From Candidatus Gastranaerophilales bacterium (GTDB lineage Bacteria > Cyanobacteriota > Vampirovibrionia > Gastranaerophilales > Gastranaerophilaceae): a DNA stretch of 45,802 nucleotides. Below the pieces are notes generated by a model. The model was given only the letters and a program-made list of their open reading frames with translations. It was not told the DNA's origin and did no database searches. The DNA lies in the NCBI GenBank assembly GCA_944327275.1, contig CALVHB010000017.1:1-45802 (forward strand). Direction: 5' to 3'. The stretch's first letter is position 1. Every line of letters starts with the position of its first letter. The translations under genes were made by a program, and so were the position numbers. Below are positions 8,592 through 15,245 of this stretch, piece by piece.

Positions 8592-9140
8592 ATGGACAAA
8601 GTAAGTAATGTAAATTTTACAGGATTAAGTAATATCGGATATGTTAAATTCCGTAGAGGCATAAACCACGCAAGAAGTATTTCTATGGTGCTAAAAGACG
8701 ACTATAAAGGAAAAGATTTAGAACAATTTAAGAATGTCGTAAGAAAAGTATCCGTAAAAACAGGAGATTATTTAAATAATGTTTCTTCTGATGTTTTGAA
8801 TATAGAATGTATTAATTCTGAAATTGGTAATCACGTTTTTGTTAATGGAAAATATCTTCATGCAAATGACAAAAATTTACCAATGTTTTCATATATTGCA
8901 AAAATAACAAGACAAATTGAAAATATGAAACATTCTGATATGGTTGTAAATAATGACTATAAAAAATTTATGGCAGATGATGTTTTGATATCAGGGGCAA
9001 AATTATCTGATAGTATGCCGGAGGGTTTTTCTTTAGGATCTTTGGATTTTTTATTTAACAAAGAGTATGTGAAAAAAGGTGCAGAAACAATAAATTCTTT
9101 TGTTCAGGATGTAATGGACGTATTTTTAGGAATAAAATAA
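8592..9140 (+). CDS. Hypothetical protein with N-terminal NFxG motif, 182 aa
   Basis: Not recognised. The ATG at 8592 is taken as the start: the open frame extends upstream into the tyrS antisense, but the protein from 8592 begins MDKVSNVNFTG, almost identical to the start of the gene at 30126 (MISSVSNVNFRG). No clear Shine-Dalgarno sequence is present. The rest is a mixed alpha/beta soluble protein without signal peptide or membrane helix. Only the leader is shared with the other NFxG proteins. A strong bidirectional terminator follows. Confidence 0.7.
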   Translation: MDKVSNVNFTGLSNIGYVKFRRGINHARSISMVLKDDYKGKDLEQFKNVVRKVSVKTGDYLNNVSSDVLNIECINSEIGNHVFVNGKYLHANDKNLPMFSYIAKITRQIENMKHSDMVVNNDYKKFMADDVLISGAKLSDSMPEGFSLGSLDFLFNKEYVKKGAETINSFVQDVMDVFLGIK

Positions 9141-9167
9141 CCGATTTTATAAAAAATCGGTTATTTT
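9134..9167. terminator. Bidirectional terminator
   Basis: A perfect 15-base inverted repeat (9134-9148 and 9153-9167) around a 4-base loop, with A and T tracts at its ends, between convergent genes. Confidence 0.9.
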
Positions 9168-9173
9168 ATGTAT

Positions 9174-9584
9174 TTAGTTGTTTATTTGAGAGAGTTCATC
9201 TCTTAATGCCTTTATTTGTTTGTTATAGTGTTCAAGCCAAGTTGTATTTTCATCTTTTAGAGAAGGTTCTGCAATTGCTCGAATTCTTTTTTTATCTATG
9301 CTATCTAGTTCTTCTTGTATTTCTTTGATTCTTATTGCATTTTGAATGTTTAGCTGTTTAATTTTTGATTCTTCATCTGTTAATTTTTTCCATGTACCAT
9401 CGATTAGAGAATATTCTTTTTCATCGATTGTGGTTACCATATTGTCAATAAGTGTTATTGTTTTTCCGTTATTTTGGTCTTCTAAAAGTTGTAACCAGTA
9501 TTCGTCTGTAATTTCAATTGCATTTTCGAAATTTTCCTCATAGAAACCATAATCTCTGTTATTTTTCGTACCATAATATTTCAT
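9174..9584 (-). CDS. Phage tail-fibre-assembly-like protein, 136 aa
   Basis: The N-terminal half resembles tail-fibre assembly chaperones and related phage proteins: MKYYGTKNNRDYGFYEEN, then an acidic stretch and LIDGTWKKLTDEE. The C-terminal half is a coiled coil (about residues 75-136). Such proteins help the adjacent fibre fold. It follows the tail-fibre gene by 11 bases, with ribosome site AAGGAG, and ends at a shared terminator. The assignment rests on motif resemblance plus position; no other phage genes are nearby. Confidence 0.6.
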   Translation of the reverse strand: MKYYGTKNNRDYGFYEENFENAIEITDEYWLQLLEDQNNGKTITLIDNMVTTIDEKEYSLIDGTWKKLTDEESKIKQLNIQNAIRIKEIQEELDSIDKKRIRAIAEPSLKDENTTWLEHYNKQIKALRDELSQINN

Positions 9585-9595
9585 AACTATTCTCC

Positions 9596-10273
9596 TTAGT
9601 ATCCTATTGCTATCCAGTTCATGTTGTAAAATAGACCTGCTGATTCAATACCGAATCCTGTTAATGTTTCTGCATTAAATCCTGTATCACTTTTTTCAAA
9701 ACCTGTACCACACCCGTTTTTAGCAAAAACAGGACAAGCAAGAGTTGTAAATGCAATAGGATAAGTGACAGATTTTTGAGCAAATGCTCCCCATTGGATT
9801 ATAAGTCCGCTAGGGAATTTAATATATCCCGGGTTTATTTTTTTTGTATACCCCGGTAGTTGATTCCAGTCCTGCCAGCTTCCTTCTGTAAAGTTTCTTG
9901 TGAAAATTTCCCCACCTTCTTCGCTACATATCCATATTTGTTTTACCAAATATTCTTCATTACCATGTACTATCAACATTCCTGCTTTGCCGTTTGGAAT
10001 ATTGGCAGGGGTGTATAGTTCAGAGAAAACATATGTCCCAACTGTCTTATAATTGTTTAAATCTGTATCTGCTTCTGTAACATTAAAATCTTGGATAAGT
10101 TCTGTCTTATCTGCTTTTGTTTTTAGGGTTTCATTAACTTTTTCTATATCATTAGCTGCAGATTCTTTGTTTTTATCAATTGTGTCCGCTAAAGATACAA
10201 AATTAGCATTTACCTCAGAAGCTTTTGCTTTTGTCCCCGGAATAAATGAATATGGTATCATTGAATTAGCCAT
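9596..10273 (-). CDS. Phage-type tail fibre / receptor-binding protein, 225 aa
   Basis: The N-terminus has the tail-fibre motif GTKAKASEVNANF with a short helix after it. A pyocin-knob-like segment spans about residues 65-140 (DLNNYKTVGTYVF ... WQDWNQLPG), and the C-terminus is gp53-like (KFPSGLIIQWGAF, ending NMNWIAIGY). These modules trimerise and bind surface glycans at the tips of phage or tailocin fibres. The gene has a promoter (10333-10362) and forms a two-gene unit with the assembly-like gene. No capsid, tail, lysis or integrase genes are present. Confidence 0.75.
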   Translation of the reverse strand: MANSMIPYSFIPGTKAKASEVNANFVSLADTIDKNKESAANDIEKVNETLKTKADKTELIQDFNVTEADTDLNNYKTVGTYVFSELYTPANIPNGKAGMLIVHGNEEYLVKQIWICSEEGGEIFTRNFTEGSWQDWNQLPGYTKKINPGYIKFPSGLIIQWGAFAQKSVTYPIAFTTLACPVFAKNGCGTGFEKSDTGFNAETLTGFGIESAGLFYNMNWIAIGY

Positions 10274-10332
10274 AAATATCCTTTCTGACTAATTTAATGA
10301 ATATGTATATTAAAAAGGCGTTTGAATAACCT

Positions 10333-10362
10333 ATTATACCACGTGTTTGCAAAATTCGTCAA
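10333..10362 (-). promoter_or_regulatory. Promoter of the tail-fibre gene pair
   Basis: Minus strand TTGACG (10357-10362), 18-base spacer, TATAAT (10333-10338) with extended TGG (10339-10341). It overlaps the divergent acpS promoter. Confidence 0.6.
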
Positions 10363-10376
10363 TCTTATGGTATTAT
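10347..10376 (+). promoter_or_regulatory. Promoter of acpS (leaderless)
   Basis: TTGCAA (10347-10352), 18-base spacer, TATTAT (10371-10376) with TG at 10368-10369. The ATG of acpS is only 6 bases beyond the -10, so transcription should begin at or next to the start codon. Confidence 0.55.
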
Positions 10377-10382
10377 CCTTGT

Positions 10383-10727
10383 ATGGCAATCGGAGTAGAT
10401 ATTGAAGATATAAATAGATTTATAGATAAATCTGATGAGTTTATAAAAAGGGTATTCACTCAGGTTGAAATTGATTATTGTAATAAATATAAAAAGCCTG
10501 AAAGCCATTTTGCAGCACGTTTTTGCGCTAAGGAAGCCGTAATAAAAGCTCTTAGTGCTCTTGATATTACGGATGTTTCTCTTAATGAAATTGAGGTATA
10601 TCACAATGAAAACAGGTGTCCGCAAGTAAAAATTTTAAAAAAACTTGAAAAGAATGTAAAGTTTGATTTAAGTTTGTCTCATGATAGAACAAAGGCTATA
10701 GCTTTTGTTATTGCGCAAGAATTTTAG
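10383..10727 (+). CDS. acpS: Holo-[acyl-carrier-protein] synthase
   Basis: Transfers 4'-phosphopantetheine from CoA to acyl carrier protein. At 114 residues it is typical AcpS. The motifs are GVDIEDINRF near the N-terminus (Mg-binding Asp) and ARFCAKEAVIKAL in the middle (catalytic Glu and Lys), with LSLSHD near the C-terminus. The start at 10383 begins the conserved MAIGVDI; an in-frame ATG at 10347 would lie inside the -35 box. There is no Shine-Dalgarno site, and the mRNA is probably leaderless. The 3' end overlaps pheA tail-to-tail by 20 bases. Confidence 0.95.
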   Translation: MAIGVDIEDINRFIDKSDEFIKRVFTQVEIDYCNKYKKPESHFAARFCAKEAVIKALSALDITDVSLNEIEVYHNENRCPQVKILKKLEKNVKFDLSLSHDRTKAIAFVIAQEF

Positions 10728-11580
10728 AATTACTTTTTTTGTAAGAGCCTAAAAATCTCATATATGTGGTCTGTTCTTTTATTCTTTTTATTGTGTTCAT
10801 GATTTTTGGATTGTGGAAATGTCCATCAAAATTTACAATGAATATGTAATCGCCGAATCTTTCTCTAGATGGTCTTGATGCTATATAAGAAAGATTTATA
10901 TTATTATCCATAAATATCTGCAGAACATTTAACAATGCTCCGGGTTTATTTTCTGTTGAAAATGCTATTGTTGTCTTATCGTTGTCTGTCTCGGAAGTTT
11001 CAAAATCCCCAACGAGAATAAACCTTGTCTGGTTACTTTTATCATCATTGATATTTTCTCTTAATACATTTAGATTATAAATTTCTGCAGTTTTTTTGCT
11101 GCCTATTGATGCATAAGTTAGATTATAATTTTGCAGACTTCTTGCTGCTTCAGCAGTGCTGGGACTTTCAATTATATTTACGTTAAAAGGCATTTCATTG
11201 TGAATAAAATTTTGACATTGTCCGAGGGCTTGCGGATGAGAAATTATTCCGGTAATTGAGTAAAATTCAGTTGTTCTGGACAGAAGACAATGGTGAATTG
11301 GCATATAATATTCTGAAAGAACCTTTATATTCTGATTTTTAGTCAGCATAAGATTGTCCATAGTTTCTCTTACTGTTCCCTCAATTGAGTTTTCTGCCGC
11401 TAGGACTCCCAAAGAATCAGGATTATTGTCAACATATTCAACAACTTGTTTTATTGTGTTAAGTGCTACAGGGGTCGCGTCGATATTAAATTTTTCACAA
11501 AAATGGTCTTTTGCCATTTCTGTGAACGATGCTTGAGGTCCGAGGTATGCTATTGTTTTTGCAGTTTCAAAATTTAACAT
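10708..11580 (-). CDS. pheA: Prephenate dehydratase
   Basis: Converts prephenate to phenylpyruvate in phenylalanine synthesis. This is the monofunctional 290-residue form without chorismate mutase. The catalytic domain covers about 8-195, with the TRF motif at 185-187 (NQTRFILVG). A C-terminal ACT domain (about 203-280) has PGALLN and ASRPS at the positions of the GALV and ESRP phenylalanine-binding motifs, so feedback inhibition is expected. The promoter at 11608-11636 overlaps that of the divergent mutase gene. Confidence 0.95.
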   Translation of the reverse strand: MLNFETAKTIAYLGPQASFTEMAKDHFCEKFNIDATPVALNTIKQVVEYVDNNPDSLGVLAAENSIEGTVRETMDNLMLTKNQNIKVLSEYYMPIHHCLLSRTTEFYSITGIISHPQALGQCQNFIHNEMPFNVNIIESPSTAEAARSLQNYNLTYASIGSKKTAEIYNLNVLRENINDDKSNQTRFILVGDFETSETDNDKTTIAFSTENKPGALLNVLQIFMDNNINLSYIASRPSRERFGDYIFIVNFDGHFHNPKIMNTIKRIKEQTTYMRFLGSYKKSNSKILAQ

Positions 11581-11609
11581 TTGCCCTTAATCCTTGTTTT
11601 TAATATGAT
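11581..11609 (+). promoter_or_regulatory. Promoter of the phosphohexomutase gene
   Basis: TTGCCC (11581-11586), 17-base spacer, TATGAT (11604-11609). The -10 overlaps the -10 of the opposing pheA promoter. Predicted leader about 26 bases. Confidence 0.4.
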
Positions 11610-11636
11610 TATACCAGAGAGGAGACCTGCGGGCAA
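11608..11636 (-). promoter_or_regulatory. Promoter of pheA
   Basis: Minus strand TTGCCC (11631-11636), 17-base spacer, TATAAT (11608-11613) with extended TGG. Predicted leader about 21 bases. Confidence 0.6.
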
Positions 11637-11641
11637 TATTT

Positions 11642-13015
11642 ATGAGTAAGATAAAGTTTGGAACTGACGGCTGGAGAGCTGTCGTAGGAAAAGATTTTAA
11701 TGACGAAAATGTCAGAACTGTTGTAAAAGCTATAGGTAAGTACGTTTTTGATAACTTTGGTTTGGATAAAAAAATCATTATAGGTTATGATCCGAGAAAT
11801 ATGGCTGATGTTTATGCAAAGCAGACAGCAGATCAACTTGCCGGTTACGGTTTTAACATTTTGTTGAGTGACAAAGTTATTCCGACACCTGTTCTTGCTT
11901 ATAATGCAAAATATTTAAATGCATGTGCAGTTATGTTCACAGCATCGCATAACCCTCCAGAGTACTTGGGAATAAAGTTTATTCCGGATTATGCAGGACC
12001 TGCTACTTCTGAAATTACCGATGAATTAATGTTAAATCTTCATGTTCCATTCAAAGCGACAGGTGCTGGAAAGGTTGAATTATACAATTTTAAACCGGAT
12101 TATTTCGCTCATATTGAAAAACTTATTGATTTCGCAAGGATAAAAGAACTTGATAAAAATATAATTTTTGATGGTTTATATGCTGCAAGTATCGGATATT
12201 TTGATAAGTTACTTGAGGCAAATAGTGTAAATTTTGAAAGTTTGCATATGTATCACGACCCTAATTTTGGGGGTGGAATGCCTGAGCCAAAACCAAAATT
12301 CCTGCAGGAATTGATAGCGAAGGTTAAATTAAAATCAAATTCTGTGGGATTTGCTAATGATGGAGATTCTGATCGTTTCGGTGTAATTAATGAAAATGGA
12401 GAATATGTATCTCCAAATGAGATTATTGCAATTCTGCTTATGCATTTGAAAAAGCATAAAAATTATTCCGGACCGCTTGTAAAGACTGTTGGAGCCAGCC
12501 TTTTGTTAAATAAAGTTGCAGAAAAGCTGTCTGTAGAGGTTATTGAGACAGCTGTCGGCTTCAAACATGTTGGTGAAGCAATGAGAAAGTTTAACCCAAT
12601 CATAGGCGGAGAAGAATCGGGAGGATTGAGTATAAAAGGCCATATTCCTGAAAAAGATGGTATTCTGGCAAATTTACTTATACTTGAGGCTATGGCTTAT
12701 GAGGGCAAATCGTTAGTGCAATTGCAAAGTGAATTATATGATTTTGTCGGTTGTAAGTTCTATAATGACAGAGTTGATAAGCGACTTGAAAATGTGGATG
12801 AAATTGCCCCTGTTATTGAAGATTACAAAAACAGAACTTTTGTTGGTGATTTCAAGGTAAAAAATGTTGATACAAAAGATGGTGTAAAGCTCTATTTTGA
12901 CGATAATTCCAGCTGGATGTTGGTCAGACCAAGTGGAACTGAACCTCTTTTGAGAATATACTTTGAATCAGATTCAATTGAAAAGTTAGAAAAACTAAAA
13001 GAACAAGCGTCTTAG
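11642..13015 (+). CDS. Phosphoglucomutase/phosphomannomutase family protein
   Basis: Alpha-D-phosphohexomutase interconverting hexose 1- and 6-phosphates, feeding glycan and glycogen synthesis. All four signatures are present: phosphoserine loop TASHNP (Ser102), metal loop DGDSD (240-244), sugar-binding loop GGEESGG (322-328), and phosphate-binding RPSGTEP (429-435). The 457-residue length is normal. The closest subtype is probably the short glucose/mannose mutase of Cyanobacteria and Firmicutes; GlmM is less likely because that family has a GHQG-type loop. The 3' end overlaps the next gene tail-to-tail by 21 bases. Confidence 0.93.
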   Translation: MSKIKFGTDGWRAVVGKDFNDENVRTVVKAIGKYVFDNFGLDKKIIIGYDPRNMADVYAKQTADQLAGYGFNILLSDKVIPTPVLAYNAKYLNACAVMFTASHNPPEYLGIKFIPDYAGPATSEITDELMLNLHVPFKATGAGKVELYNFKPDYFAHIEKLIDFARIKELDKNIIFDGLYAASIGYFDKLLEANSVNFESLHMYHDPNFGGGMPEPKPKFLQELIAKVKLKSNSVGFANDGDSDRFGVINENGEYVSPNEIIAILLMHLKKHKNYSGPLVKTVGASLLLNKVAEKLSVEVIETAVGFKHVGEAMRKFNPIIGGEESGGLSIKGHIPEKDGILANLLILEAMAYEGKSLVQLQSELYDFVGCKFYNDRVDKRLENVDEIAPVIEDYKNRTFVGDFKVKNVDTKDGVKLYFDDNSSWMLVRPSGTEPLLRIYFESDSIEKLEKLKEQAS

Positions 13016-13504
13016 TGCTCTGAGGGCTGAGTTTATTCTTTGAGTATCTTCTCCGCTATTTTCTCTGATAGCTTCTTCGCAAAAACTTCTTATATCTATT
13101 TCGCTTTTGCCTTCAAAAGAAATCTGTTTTACTTTTTCTTTTCTTTTGAATAAAAATCTTACTTGTTCAAATTCTTTGTTATCAAGAAAAATGCCGCCAC
13201 AATTGTAACAAGTGTCAATTTTTGTTCCATTAGCTTGAGCTTTTACCATAGGAGTCCCGCAAGATGGGCATATACGAGTTTTTGTTTTATCTACATCTGT
13301 GAATTCCTTGTTTGAAAGAACTTTCTCTATTTCAGAAATATCATCATATTCTCGACTAAATTCTTGAAGTTCTTGATTATCAAAGAAAATTCCTCCACAA
13401 CCGTTTTCACAGATATCTACGTTAATGCTTTTGTCTGCTATAAATATCTTAGACATTTCATTCCCACAAGCCGGGCATGTTATATTTTTCTGTGTATCAC
13501 TCAT
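12995..13504 (-). CDS. Double zinc-ribbon (zf-TFIIB type) protein, 169 aa
   Basis: Two tandem zinc ribbons of the TFIIB-like family: residues about 10-50 (CPACGNEM, later CENGCGGIFFDNQEL) and about 78-112 (CPSCGTPM, later CYNCGGIFLDNKEF). Each gives four Cys ligands. The C-terminal 55 residues are basic and helical, ending in RALRRLFF. It could bind nucleic acid or protein; the family has no settled biochemical role. Convergent with, and overlapping, the mutase gene by 21 bases. Confidence 0.85.
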   Translation of the reverse strand: MSDTQKNITCPACGNEMSKIFIADKSINVDICENGCGGIFFDNQELQEFSREYDDISEIEKVLSNKEFTDVDKTKTRICPSCGTPMVKAQANGTKIDTCYNCGGIFLDNKEFEQVRFLFKRKEKVKQISFEGKSEIDIRSFCEEAIRENSGEDTQRINSALRALRRLFF

Positions 13505-13547
13505 GTTACAATAGCCTCCATAATGATTTTCTAATAATTTTAAAAAT

Positions 13548-13576
13548 AAAAAACCTCCTTTTAAAGGAGGTTTTTT
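13548..13576 (-). terminator. Terminator of the gene at 13595-14431
   Basis: Inverted repeat AAAAAACCTCCT / AGGAGGTTTTTT with a short loop. On the minus strand it ends in a T run 19 bases after the stop codon of the protease-like gene. Confidence 0.85.
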
Positions 13577-13594
13577 GTATGCTTGCTCGTTTAT

Positions 13595-14431
13595 TTATTT
13601 GACTTCAGAACTTTCTGAAAGGTTCTTTAATATTAAATATGAAGCATCCCAACCATTTGCGCCATTTGTCATTTTGTATTTTGCAATTTGTTTAGCTCTT
13701 TCTTTTTTTAATTTAGCTTGTTCTTTTTCAAATTTTTGAAGTTTCTTCTTGTCTGCATTTCGTTCATCAAGTGTCGGTTGGATGTATGCCAAGAAATTTC
13801 GGTATTCTTGACAGCTGTATCCTGCTTTTACTTTTGATGGATAGTTGTATGCAAGGTAATCGTATATGTACATTGTTCTTTTAAAATTGTTAGGTTGCCC
13901 TTTTAAAACGTCCATTGTAGAACCAGGCATTTTCCCTAAAACAACAATCATTGCAAGAGGATTGTAGCCTGCTTGAATCATTAAATCAGTACCTGTTATG
14001 TCTGCATTCATTTGATCTTTTTCAGACATATTATTTAATGTAAGTTCATTTGCAATTAGAGCTGTATTTTCAAGCCCTGTGTTTGCAAAGTTATTAGCGA
14101 GTGCTGATGTTACATTTGAGACAAGTTTTTTCTTTGAAGCATTTGCATTTATAATTACACCAATTTCTTGAGAAATTACAGCTGCTACTTCATTGTCGTT
14201 TCCAGTATACTTAAGGTATGTTTTTGGTATGTAAATTTTGTTGTTTTCATTTGTAGTACTGTTAACGACTTCTGTTTCAGTAATTACAAATTCAGTTGCA
14301 GATGGCAGCCCATTTTTTGTAAGAATTTGTTTTCCTACTTCTGGAACTCTGCTTACTGCGCTCCAAGATGCCGAAAATGCTGGAGTAGCAATTACTGCTG
14401 CCATGAATAATGATAGCAAAATCTTTTTCAT
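13595..14431 (-). CDS. Secreted M48-peptidase-like protein without metal ligands, 278 aa
   Basis: A signal peptide (MKKILLSLFMAAVIATPAFSA) predicts export. The body lines up with M48 metallopeptidases of the BepA/LoiP kind: DNEVAAVISQEIGV stands where the zinc motif HExxH is expected, and QMNADITGTDLMIQAGYNP matches the downstream E-A-D ... AGYDP block. Both His ligands (Q and V here) and the third ligand Glu (Asn here) are replaced, so zinc proteolysis is unlikely. The C-terminal 50 residues are Lys-rich and helical. A strong ribosome site (AAGGAGGT) precedes it, and it lies 24 bases after the glycosyltransferase gene. Confidence 0.65.
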   Translation of the reverse strand: MKKILLSLFMAAVIATPAFSASWSAVSRVPEVGKQILTKNGLPSATEFVITETEVVNSTTNENNKIYIPKTYLKYTGNDNEVAAVISQEIGVIINANASKKKLVSNVTSALANNFANTGLENTALIANELTLNNMSEKDQMNADITGTDLMIQAGYNPLAMIVVLGKMPGSTMDVLKGQPNNFKRTMYIYDYLAYNYPSKVKAGYSCQEYRNFLAYIQPTLDERNADKKKLQKFEKEQAKLKKERAKQIAKYKMTNGANGWDASYLILKNLSESSEVK

Positions 14432-14455
14432 ATATTTACCTCCTTAATTTTGGTA

Positions 14456-15142
14456 TTAGTCAATAAATCGAAATTTTATCAATGCAATGATTGCATGAAT
14501 TCCGTCTTTCCAAGTTATTTTTTTGCCTTCAGCAAACTCTCTTCCGTAATAGGAGACAGGAAGTTCATATAAACGAGCTCCGCGCTTAAGAATTTTTGCT
14601 GTTATTTCAGGTTCAAAATCAAATCTGTTTGATTTAATTTCAATCCCTTTTATAAATTCTGCTTTGAAGGCTTTATAACATGTTTCCATGTCTGTAAGAG
14701 TAGAACCATATAGGATATTTGTTAAAAGTGACAAAAATTTGTTACCCAATAAATGATGGAACATAAAAGAACGAGATGGTTTTCCTCCTGATAATCTAGA
14801 GCCATAACATACATCAGCTTTTCCATCTAAAATTAGCTGCACAAGAGGTTCGTAGTCCACAGGATCATATTCTAAGTCAGCATCTTGAATCACGATTATA
14901 TCACCTGTAGCTTCTTTAAATCCTGTTCTCAAGGCTGCACCTTTACCTTGGTTAAATTCGTGGTAAAGAATTTTGTATGGGTAATTTTTATACAGCTCTT
15001 TTGTTCCGTCTGTTGAATAATCGTCAATAAGAATGATTTCTTTTTCAAGACCGCAAAAGTTAGCTTCTTCAACTTTTTTCAAAATTTTTTCAAGAGTTCC
15101 CACTTCATTATAGACCGGAATTAGAATTGTGATTTTTTCCAT
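14456..15142 (-). CDS. Family 2 glycosyltransferase (dolichyl/undecaprenyl-phosphate type)
   Basis: Inverting GT-A glycosyltransferase. It begins MEKITILIPVYNE, has DDYSTDGT, then DADLEYDP (the DxD-type metal and nucleotide-sugar site), and an acceptor-side FDFEPEITAKI typical of DPM1/polyprenyl-phosphate sugar transferases. At 228 residues it has no C-terminal membrane helices, like soluble DPM1. The start at 15142 gives the conserved N-terminus with AGGA 8 bases upstream; the adjacent ATG at 15145 is also possible. It likely forms a two-gene operon with the protease-like gene. The sugar is unknown. Confidence 0.88.
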   Translation of the reverse strand: MEKITILIPVYNEVGTLEKILKKVEEANFCGLEKEIILIDDYSTDGTKELYKNYPYKILYHEFNQGKGAALRTGFKEATGDIIVIQDADLEYDPVDYEPLVQLILDGKADVCYGSRLSGGKPSRSFMFHHLLGNKFLSLLTNILYGSTLTDMETCYKAFKAEFIKGIEIKSNRFDFEPEITAKILKRGARLYELPVSYYGREFAEGKKITWKDGIHAIIALIKFRFID

Positions 15143-15164
15143 CATATATTTCCTATAAAAAATA

Positions 15165-15193
15165 ATTGTAAAATTGACAAAAATATTGTACAA
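15165..15193 (-). promoter_or_regulatory. Promoter of the glycosyltransferase gene
   Basis: Minus strand TTGTAC (15188-15193), 17-base spacer, TACAAT (15165-15170). Predicted leader about 15 bases. Confidence 0.45.
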
Positions 15194-15245
15194 TAAAAAC
15201 ATAGAGTTGTAAATTAGTGGGAATTAATGAATTAAAAGGCATGTT

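Noticed and set aside
8514..8592. T-box riboswitch upstream of tyrS
   Set aside because: The leader is about 27 bases by the promoter call and 79 bases at most, too short for a T-box.
9174..10273. Prophage
   Set aside because: Only two tail-fibre-type genes, no integrase, capsid, terminase, lysis genes or attachment repeats.
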